The notes below the pieces were generated by a model. The model did not search any database and was not told the DNA's origin. It worked only from the letters and a program-made list of their open reading frames with translations. A stretch of 20,066 nt of DNA from Bacillota bacterium (GTDB taxonomy: Bacteria > Bacillota > Clostridia > Acetivibrionales > DTU013): assembly GCA_023399355.1 (NCBI GenBank), contig JAEWQC010000316.1, forward strand, positions 1 to 20,066. Reading direction: 5' to 3'. The translations under genes were made by a program, and so were the position numbers. How positions within the stretch are numbered: position 1 is the stretch's first letter; every line of letters starts with the position of its first letter. Positions 14,873 through 20,066 of this stretch are shown piece by piece.

Positions 14873-15910
14873 TTATGGCAAATTGACCTGTTCCAGAATA
14901 TCTGTAATAATTTCTTCCGAAGTAATCTCTTCGGCTTCCGCTTCATATGTAAGTATAATCCTGTGGCGCAATATGTCATAAACCAAATCCTTGATATCAT
15001 CCGGCACGACATAATTGCGTCCTTCAATAAAGGCCTTGCCCTTTGCAGCTTTTATCAGGTTGATTGAGGCACGCGGAGAAGCACCGCAGGCTATATGCTT
15101 CGAATCCTCCCTGGTTTTAAAAATGATGTCGATTACATAATTCACAATATTGTCGTCCACATAGACGCTATCGATTTTTTTCCGCATTTCAAGGATATCC
15201 TTACCGGAAAGTATCTTTCTGACTGCTGTCACGCCGGGGCTGGTCATTGATTCTGTCAACTGCTCGCCCATGCATCCTGGGCTGGTCGCTGATTCCGCCG
15301 GTTCCTCGCTCATACGGCTTGACTTTTCTCCCGTAAAGCGCTTAATGATTTTTCTTTCTTCCTCTTTGTCAGGATAATTTATTTTCAATTTCATCATGAA
15401 ACGGTCCTGTTGTGCTTCCGGGAGAGGATATGTACCTTGTTGCTCAAGGGGATTTTGTGTTGCCAATACCAAAAAGGGATTATCCAACAGGTACGTTGTC
15501 TCTCCAATCGTCACCTGTCTTTCCTGCATCGCTTCAAGTAAAGCGGACTGAACCTTTGCAGGCGCGCGGTTGATCTCATCCGCAAGTATCAGGTTACTGA
15601 ATATAGGACCTTTTTTGATTACAAATTCGCCGGTATTCTGTTTATATATCTCGGTACCCAGGATATCCGCCGGCAATAGGTCCGGTGTGAACTGTATCCT
15701 TTTAAAATCGACTCCGACAGCCTTTGCAACCGTATCTGCCGTCAATGATTTGGCCAAACCGGGTACCCCTTCCAGCAAAATGTGCCCTCCTGTTAAAAGA
15801 CCGATCAATATCCTGTCAATCATGTAATCCTGGCCGATGATTACTTTATTAATTTCTTCTTTTAATGAAGCTATGATCTTACCTTCTTCAAGGAAGCTCG
15901 TTCCTGCCAT
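14873..15910 (-). CDS. MoxR-family AAA+ ATPase, first gene of the Bat operon
   Basis: A 345-residue ATPase. Walker A is GVPGLAKS (48-55), Walker B is LILADE (107-112), and the sensor-1 region is LVLATQNPLEQQGTYPLPEA. A late GASPRA motif and GRNYVVPDDIKDL follow, as in MoxR proteins. MoxR ATPases act as chaperones that assemble or activate VWA proteins, here presumably those encoded downstream. It is about 25 residues longer than I expect because of a segment at about 197-226 (SSRMSEEPAESATSPGCMGE and following) between the AAA core and the lid domain. This holds an imperfect 14-residue duplication (ESATSPG, ESMTSPG). The ATG has GGGAGG nine bases upstream and follows a near-consensus promoter at 15951-15979. 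Confidence 0.95.
   Translation of the reverse strand: MAGTSFLEEGKIIASLKEEINKVIIGQDYMIDRILIGLLTGGHILLEGVPGLAKSLTADTVAKAVGVDFKRIQFTPDLLPADILGTEIYKQNTGEFVIKKGPIFSNLILADEINRAPAKVQSALLEAMQERQVTIGETTYLLDNPFLVLATQNPLEQQGTYPLPEAQQDRFMMKLKINYPDKEEERKIIKRFTGEKSSRMSEEPAESATSPGCMGEQLTESMTSPGVTAVRKILSGKDILEMRKKIDSVYVDDNIVNYVIDIIFKTREDSKHIACGASPRASINLIKAAKGKAFIEGRNYVVPDDIKDLVYDILRHRIILTYEAEAEEITSEEIITDILEQVNLP
15233..15322 (-). repeat. In-frame insertion in moxR with internal 42-bp duplication
   Basis: Codons 197-226 of moxR interrupt the normal transition from the AAA core to the C-terminal lid. On the minus strand GAATCAGCGACCAGCCCAGG is followed 42 bases later by GAATCAATGACCAGCCCCGG, 17 of 20 identical. 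The stretch 15263-15282 is shared with the Bat membrane protein gene. Confidence 0.65.
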
Positions 15911-15950
15911 TTTTTAACCCTCCCTGATCTATGATTAAGCCGATAATAAA

Positions 15951-15979
15951 ATACTATTGAAGTACTAACAGCTTGTCAA
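15951..15979 (-). promoter_or_regulatory. Near-consensus sigma-A promoter of the Bat operon
   Basis: Consensus TTGACA (15979-15974) and TAGTAT (15956-15951) are separated by 17 bases on the minus strand. Transcription would start near 15944, about 34 bases before the moxR ATG. No internal promoter was found among the seven packed genes. Confidence 0.75.
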
Positions 15980-16042
15980 TTGAGTATTCCAATAGTTAAC
16001 AGAAAGTTCATAGAAATTTCAAATATGACACGGTTCTGAGAT

Positions 16043-16072
16043 GGTTTGATTCGGTTTGATTCGATTTGATTC
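16043..16072. repeat. Three 10-bp direct repeats upstream of the Bat promoter
   Basis: Two identical GGTTTGATTC copies and one GATTTGATTC lie head to tail, about 65 bases upstream of the -35 box of the moxR promoter. One turn of helix per unit would put a bound protein on one DNA face. They could also belong to the 3' region of the ligase gene at 16162. No gene lies in 15911-16161. Confidence 0.6.
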
Positions 16073-16103
16073 GGCTTTTATGGACATGACATTACAGATA
16101 TAC

Positions 16104-16126
16104 TGCGGAGTATTCGAAACTCCGCA
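16104..16126. repeat. Perfect inverted repeat after the acyl-CoA synthetase gene
   Basis: TGCGGAGT and ACTCCGCA form an 8-bp perfect stem with a 7-base loop, about 36 bases past the ligase stop. A run of T is absent on both sides, so it is either a poor terminator, an RNA 3'-end stabiliser or a protein site. Confidence 0.6.
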
Positions 16127-16161
16127 ATTCACACAGGAGAACAGTTTGCAGGATCTATGGT

Positions 16162-17895
16162 TCAATTATGTTTCATTTTCATCTTTGCATTTTCTGCATA
16201 GCGTTTTATTTTCATGGTAGTCGTCTTAACAAATTCATTGTCGCGCAGCGTGAATGTACTGATGCGCTTATACAGCGGCATATCCTTGTTGGCATTTTTG
16301 ACCACTTCGGAAATGACGTTCATGATGTCTTCCTTTGAAACGCTGACTGATTTCAGCCTTTCCTTTATTGCCTCAAGATTCGGTAAAATATACGCCTCTA
16401 CAAACGTTTCACCGGACTTGTCATCTTCATAGCCTGCCACCATTGATTCCAGAACATACGGACTCCTGTTTATGAAGGACTCCACTTCTTCCGGGAAAAT
16501 ATTCTTGCCGTTTTTGGTCACAATGACATTTTTCAATCTTCCGGTAATAAAATATGCACCGGATTTATCCACCTTCCCCAGGTCGCCTGTGTGGAACCAT
16601 CCACCTTTGAGGCATTTGGCCGTAGCTTCTTCGTTTTTATAATATCCAAGCATGACGTTGCCGCCCTTTGCGACAATTTCTCCTATACCGTTTTCATCAG
16701 CATTATCGATCCTGACCTCGACACCAGGTAAAGGCAGGCCGATCGAAGCGTTACCGTAAAAATTGTCACGTTCTCCAATAACAAGAGGGGAGCATTCAGT
16801 AAGGCCATAACCCTGCAGTACCTTGAAGCCAAGACTGTTCAGTCCGTTTGAAACCTCCGGGCTGATGGCTGCCGCACCTGTAATAATCAACCTCAGCCGT
16901 CCCCCGAAATTTTTATGGATGGATTGGAACAACTTGCGTCTGACATCAATCCCGATGGTATTCAATGCTGCACTTACAACCATCATGAACTTGAGCAGCG
17001 GTTTCATTCCCGGCTTTTTGCCCGCCTGCTCCCATATCTTTTTATGCATGTTTTCCAGCAGAAGAGGAACCGTAATCAATACTGTCGGCTTAACTTCCAA
17101 AAAGTTCTTTTGAATGCGCTTGAGCCCTTCATTGAATGCAATGGTACCCCCGCAATAGATGAAGCACAGGAAACCGATCGTGCATTCATACGTGTGATGG
17201 ATCGGAAGAATGGAAAGCGTAATATCCTCACTGGTGACGTGAACTGTCTTCAGGATGTCCATGATATTTGTGCAGATATTCTTCTGTGAAAGCATGACCC
17301 CCTTGGCAAGGTCCGTTGTCCCTGAAGTGAAAAGAAGCACACCCAGTGCCATGTTGTCGATTTTATATGCATCAAGGTCCGCTTTCCCAAGCGCCAGAAG
17401 TTGTCTGCCCTTTTCGACAAGTTTTCGAAGCGAAATAAAATCTTCCGTATCCTCGTCAATATCCATGTTAATGAAATATTTGACCGGAGTGCCGGAATTC
17501 TTGATGTTTAACATGTCTTTTGCATATTTCCCGGAAAAAATAAGGGCTGCCGCTCCGCTCCTCTGAAGAAGATTGCCCTTTTCGACGACAGGCAGTTCCT
17601 TGTCGAGAGGTACGACCACCCCTGTGTGGTTTGTCACAGCAAGGTAGGAAGCGCACCATTCATAACGGTTCTCACTCATCACTGAGATAAAGGAACCTCG
17701 GAGTCCAAGTGAAACAAGAGCTGCGCCCAACGCGTCCACGTCGTCTTTGAATTGCTTGTGAGTGATGCTTCTGAAAGCGCCGCTTTCATTCCTGATCCAA
17801 AATGCCGCCTTGTCTGCAAAAGCAGTTGAGCTATATTCAAGCAGATCTTTGAAGTCATTGATGTTTGTCACCTGATATAATGGTTTCATTGCCAT
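16162..17895 (-). CDS. AMP-forming long-chain acyl-CoA synthetase-like ligase
   Basis: A 577-residue ANL-superfamily enzyme that activates a carboxylate (probably a fatty acid) with ATP and then transfers it to CoA or another thiol. From the chosen start the phosphate loop is FTSGTTDLAKG (189-199), the A5 motif YGLTEC is at 363-368, HTGDLG at 435-440, and the C-terminal catalytic lysine is in TTTMKIKR (about 562). It is cytoplasmic or peripheral. The ATG at 17895 has GGAG nine bases upstream; the far-upstream ATG at 17949 lies ahead of the promoter -10 and cannot be used from it. It is a single-gene unit with its own promoter and a hairpin downstream. Chain-length specificity cannot be read from the sequence; an acyl-ACP synthetase is an alternative. 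Confidence 0.88.
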   Translation of the reverse strand: MAMKPLYQVTNINDFKDLLEYSSTAFADKAAFWIRNESGAFRSITHKQFKDDVDALGAALVSLGLRGSFISVMSENRYEWCASYLAVTNHTGVVVPLDKELPVVEKGNLLQRSGAAALIFSGKYAKDMLNIKNSGTPVKYFINMDIDEDTEDFISLRKLVEKGRQLLALGKADLDAYKIDNMALGVLLFTSGTTDLAKGVMLSQKNICTNIMDILKTVHVTSEDITLSILPIHHTYECTIGFLCFIYCGGTIAFNEGLKRIQKNFLEVKPTVLITVPLLLENMHKKIWEQAGKKPGMKPLLKFMMVVSAALNTIGIDVRRKLFQSIHKNFGGRLRLIITGAAAISPEVSNGLNSLGFKVLQGYGLTECSPLVIGERDNFYGNASIGLPLPGVEVRIDNADENGIGEIVAKGGNVMLGYYKNEEATAKCLKGGWFHTGDLGKVDKSGAYFITGRLKNVIVTKNGKNIFPEEVESFINRSPYVLESMVAGYEDDKSGETFVEAYILPNLEAIKERLKSVSVSKEDIMNVISEVVKNANKDMPLYKRISTFTLRDNEFVKTTTMKIKRYAENAKMKMKHN

Positions 17896-17939
17896 CTGCA
17901 TCCACTCCAGCATCAAATTTTCAGATAGGTTATATAAAC

Positions 17940-17967
17940 ATAATACCACATTTTAATATATTATCAA
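17940..17967 (-). promoter_or_regulatory. Sigma-A promoter of the acyl-CoA synthetase gene
   Basis: TTGATA (17967-17962) and TATTAT (17945-17940) are 16 bases apart on the minus strand, with an AT-rich spacer. Transcription would start near 17933, leaving about 38 bases before the chosen ATG. Confidence 0.65.
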
Positions 17968-18046
17968 CTTTTTACAGCTTGAAGCAATTCGCCTGAGAGT
18001 CGTAAAGCGGTTGGAGACCTGCTCTATGAATTTCAGTATTGATATT

Positions 18047-18673
18047 TTACCCATTTTTCGTCTTCCGTATTTTACAGATCACTGTAAAATCATTTTTAAG
18101 GTAAGCTTCCAGGTATTGTACTTTTTCAATAACGTCAGAGTATCTCTCCAGTATTTCGCTGATTTGGTCAGGATGAAAATAAAAGTACTTATCTTCTCTG
18201 TCGGGGGAGGCCTCATGCAACAGATTGAATACCACGGTACCCGAGGACAGCCTCAGGAAAAGGTCAATGGCATTTGTCAAAAATTCAATGTTATTACCCA
18301 GATTCAAATTGAATATTCCGGAAGAATAGATAACATCAAAAGAATGATCCTTGAAAATGTTGTCTTTGAAAATATCTATAAGAAAAAAATCCGCACCGAG
18401 CTGCTTGTTTTTTGCCTTTTCAATCATTTTGTCCAGAATGTCGACGCCGGTATATGTTACCTGGATGCCCCGGCTTCTTATATATTCCAGCAGGTTCCCG
18501 GTACCGCAGCCGACATCAAGTAAGGCTTTGCCATTCAGGTCGGCAGAGGATAACAGCATATCGAACCTCATTTTCTGGGCTTCTTCGCTTTCCCATCCAA
18601 GTATGCCATACTCGGGCAGGCCTTTGGACATGTTGTCTTCATAGTACGTTTTTATTATCTTTAGTTTATCCAT
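18047..18673 (-). CDS. SAM-dependent methyltransferase, class I
   Basis: A 208-residue enzyme with a Rossmann-type S-adenosylmethionine site. Motif I is LLDVGCGTG (51-59), with the acidic residue ending strand 2 in YTGVDI, and FDVIYSSGIFNL as the motif near strand 4. The N-terminal helix (KLKIIKTYYEDNMSKGL) and LGWESEEAQKMRFDMLL resemble small-molecule methyltransferases, but the substrate is not recognisable. The ATG at 18673 has GGAG about eleven bases upstream. The longer start at 18709 overlaps the promoter -10 and is excluded. It stands alone and is divergent from hydE. No clear terminator follows before the ligase promoter. Confidence 0.85.
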   Translation of the reverse strand: MDKLKIIKTYYEDNMSKGLPEYGILGWESEEAQKMRFDMLLSSADLNGKALLDVGCGTGNLLEYIRSRGIQVTYTGVDILDKMIEKAKNKQLGADFFLIDIFKDNIFKDHSFDVIYSSGIFNLNLGNNIEFLTNAIDLFLRLSSGTVVFNLLHEASPDREDKYFYFHPDQISEILERYSDVIEKVQYLEAYLKNDFTVICKIRKTKNG

Positions 18674-18693
18674 GGTTGCAATCGCTCCAAGCG

Positions 18694-18710
18694 TATGAGA
18701 TACTCTCATA
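18694..18710. promoter_or_regulatory. Operator-like palindrome at the methyltransferase promoter
   Basis: TATGAGA-tac-TCTCATA is a perfect 7-bp inverted repeat. It overlaps the end of the -10 box and covers the expected transcription start, the usual place for a repressor. It is about 47 bases from the hydE -35 box, so it could influence both genes. Confidence 0.5.
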
Positions 18711-18736
18711 ATAGCCTATTGCCGGCGGCCGGTCAA
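18708..18736 (-). promoter_or_regulatory. Sigma-A promoter of the methyltransferase gene
   Basis: TTGACC (18736-18731) and TATTAT (18713-18708) are 17 bases apart on the minus strand. The spacer is unusually GC-rich for the region. Transcription would begin near 18701 inside the palindrome. Confidence 0.65.
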
Positions 18737-18756
18737 TAAATTTAAGAACGGATCAC

Positions 18757-18786
18757 TTGATATTTTTGAATTGCATGTTGTATGAT
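18757..18786 (+). promoter_or_regulatory. Probable promoter of hydE
   Basis: TTGATA (18757-18762) and TATGAT (18781-18786) are 18 bases apart, with a transcription start near 18793 and about 45 bases of leader before the ribosome-binding site. It is divergent from the methyltransferase promoter. Confidence 0.5.
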
Positions 18787-18839
18787 GGATTTATACCCTG
18801 ACTGCAAGGATTTTCCGAGTGGAAAGGAAAGGAGTCTTT

Positions 18840-19886
18840 ATGATGAATACCTCTGATCTGACACGAATGCTTTTGACTGCAGACATGAAAGAATTAGCCG
18901 ATGCCATTGCTTGCTGCGCCCGTGCACCCTTTCAGGAACGTGCGATGCTCTGTGATGCGGCACTGGAACAAAAACGCAAATATTACGGTGACAAGGTATA
19001 TTTCCGCGGTCTCATAGAGTTCAGCAGCTATTGCAGGAATGACTGCCTCTACTGCGGGATCCGGCACAGCAATAAAAACGCTCACAGATACAGGCTTTCG
19101 GAAGAAGAAATACTCCGGTGCTGCGATGAGGGGTATCGTCTGGGTTTTCGCACATTCGTACTGCAGAGCGGAGAAGATCCCTACTATTCAGATGTCCGAA
19201 TGTGCAGTCTGATCTCCACGATAAGGGGATTGTACCCTGAATGTGCCATTACACTGTCCCTTGGTGAAAAAACGGAGAATAGCTACAGGCAATATTTTAA
19301 CGCCGGGGCCAACAGGTACCTGCTCAGGCATGAAACTGCAGATGAGACCCATTACATGCGGCTTCACCCGGAGAATATGAGCCTTGCCAACAGAAGGCAA
19401 TGCCTCTTTACACTTAAAAAGATAGGCTTTCAGGTAGGTGCGGGGTTTATGGTGGAATCGCCCTTCCAGACTTATGAAAATCTCGCTTCGGATATGATTT
19501 TCCTTCGTGAACTTCAACCTCACATGGTTGGCATCGGACCTTTCATTCCGCACAAGGATACGGCCTTTGCCGCTGAAAGGATACCGACTTCCGCCCTGAC
19601 ACTGGTCATGCTTTCCCTTGTCAGGCTGATGCTGCCCAAAACGCTTCTTCCTGCAACGACCGCACTGGGCACCGTAGATCCAAAGGGCAGGGAGAATGGG
19701 TTAAGAGCCGGTGCAAACGTTGTTATGCCCAATCTTTCCCCGCTAAAGAACCGTAAGGATTATTCGCTTTATGACAATAAGATCTGTACCGGGGAAGAAG
19801 CAGCCGAATGTCTGAATTGCCTGACGGAACGCATCCGCTCGGCCGGCTTTGAGCCGGACTTCTCCAGGGGAGATTATGCAATATAG
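18840..19886 (+). CDS. hydE: [FeFe]-hydrogenase H-cluster radical SAM maturase HydE
   Basis: A 348-residue radical SAM enzyme needed to build the dithiolate-bridged di-iron subcluster of [FeFe]-hydrogenase. The 4Fe-4S motif is C65-RND-C69-LY-C72 in SSYCRNDCLYCGIR, as in HydE. FVLQSGEDPYY, the RHETADETHY region and GIGPFIPHKDT are also characteristic. A C-terminal CX7CX2C (C316, C324, C327, CTGEEAAECLNC) corresponds to the optional second cluster site known in Thermotoga maritima HydE. The ribosome-binding site AAAGGAG (18828-18834) serves ATG 18840 or the next ATG at 18843; a GTG at 18819 is upstream of it. HydF, HydG and the hydrogenase itself are not in the window, so the gene is orphaned from its partners, which is common. 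The stop is followed almost at once by a tandem repeat. Confidence 0.93.
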   Translation: MMNTSDLTRMLLTADMKELADAIACCARAPFQERAMLCDAALEQKRKYYGDKVYFRGLIEFSSYCRNDCLYCGIRHSNKNAHRYRLSEEEILRCCDEGYRLGFRTFVLQSGEDPYYSDVRMCSLISTIRGLYPECAITLSLGEKTENSYRQYFNAGANRYLLRHETADETHYMRLHPENMSLANRRQCLFTLKKIGFQVGAGFMVESPFQTYENLASDMIFLRELQPHMVGIGPFIPHKDTAFAAERIPTSALTLVMLSLVRLMLPKTLLPATTALGTVDPKGRENGLRAGANVVMPNLSPLKNRKDYSLYDNKICTGEEAAECLNCLTERIRSAGFEPDFSRGDYAI

Positions 19887-19893
19887 CCCCTTC

Positions 19894-20066
19894 GAAAAAG
19901 TTAGGGAACACACTCCTGCAAAGTCCGTTCCCGGGGAGTGTCCTGAAAGAGGTAGGGGGACACTCCTGCAAAGTCCGTTCCCGGGGAGTGTCCTGAAAGA
20001 GGTAGGGGGACACTCCTGCAAAATCCGTTGCCGAGGAGTGTCCTGAAAGAGGTAGGGGGACACTCC
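19894..20066. repeat. 50-bp tandem repeat with palindromic arms (continues past the window)
   Basis: Units start at 19911, 19961, 20011 and 20061 (cut by the edge), with a degraded partial unit before the first. The first two full units are identical; the third has three substitutions, all between the arms. In the units after 19959, GGACACTCC and GGAGTGTCC form a perfect 9-bp inverted repeat around an 18-base loop; in the first copy the left arm matches over 7 bases. There are no variable spacers and no T-run, so it is neither a CRISPR nor an ordinary terminator array. Reading frames across it look spurious. Confidence 0.9.

Noticed and set aside
16104..16126. Intrinsic terminator of the acyl-CoA synthetase gene
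   Set aside because: The stem is perfect, but there is no T-run on either strand, so it is listed only as an inverted repeat.
8128..16161. The Bat operon as a novel defence or toxin system
   Set aside because: The gene order MoxR, DUF58, VWA, VWA, TPR, BatD is a known conserved set, so the layout is not new. Only its repeats and insertions are unusual.
18721..18733. GC-rich GCCGGCGGCCGG as an operator
   Set aside because: It is not a true palindrome; it is the spacer of the methyltransferase promoter and has no second copy.
19723..20063. Minus-strand ORFs covering the terminal repeat and the hydE end
   Set aside because: They overlap hydE antisense and consist mostly of the tandem repeat; no initiation signal is visible.
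19894..20066. CRISPR array
   Set aside because: The 50-bp period has no variable spacers; whole units are identical or nearly so, and no cas genes are present in the window.

Overview
The window looks like part of the chromosome of an anaerobic, moderate-GC member of the class Clostridia. Evidence: Gram-positive style ribosome-binding sites and sigma-A promoters, a clostridial glycerol-3-phosphate operon of the glpO/DUF1667 type, a lone [FeFe]-hydrogenase maturase (HydE), and a peptidoglycan-binding/LysM/M14 peptidase. No rRNA, tRNA, IS element, phage gene or CRISPR array was seen. The species cannot be named from sequence alone.

Layout, left to right. (1) 1-850, minus: 5' part of a tandem-GAF signalling protein. 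It is divergent from a plus-strand M14 peptidase (1146-2417); the two promoters lie back to back at about 1000-1079. (2) 8145-2535, minus: a glycerol/glycerol-3-phosphate operon. It encodes an FAD G3P dehydrogenase with a C-terminal [2Fe-2S]-type Cys motif, an FAD/NAD oxidoreductase, a small Cys-rich DUF1667 protein, glycerol kinase and a monoacylglycerol-lipase-like alpha/beta hydrolase. It is preceded by a leader with two mutually exclusive hairpins, one being an intrinsic terminator. (3) 15979-8128, minus: a complete seven-gene Bat/MoxR operon: MoxR AAA+ ATPase, DUF58, a membrane protein, BatA and BatB (VWA), BatC (TPR) and BatD. Genes overlap or are tightly packed. It has a near-consensus promoter and three 10-bp direct repeats upstream. 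(4) 17967-16162, minus: a long-chain acyl-CoA synthetase-like ligase with its own promoter. (5) 18673-18047, minus: a SAM methyltransferase, with an operator-like palindrome on its promoter. (6) 18840-19886, plus: hydE, followed by a 50-bp tandem repeat that runs off the window.

Functional logic: the glp operon plausibly takes monoacylglycerol to glycerol, then G3P, then DHAP, passing electrons through an Fe-S/flavin relay. The Bat operon should form a membrane assembly in which MoxR acts on VWA-domain partners.

The most unusual material is DNA inside the bat operon. Two of its genes share a 19/20-nt sequence inside in-frame insertions, one associated with strong palindromes. The operon also carries a 9-bp minisatellite coding for a (T/I)S(K/E) tail and a 36-bp repeat coding for a Q/N-rich tail. 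The glp leader is the best candidate for an undescribed regulatory element. No wholly new multi-gene system could be demonstrated.
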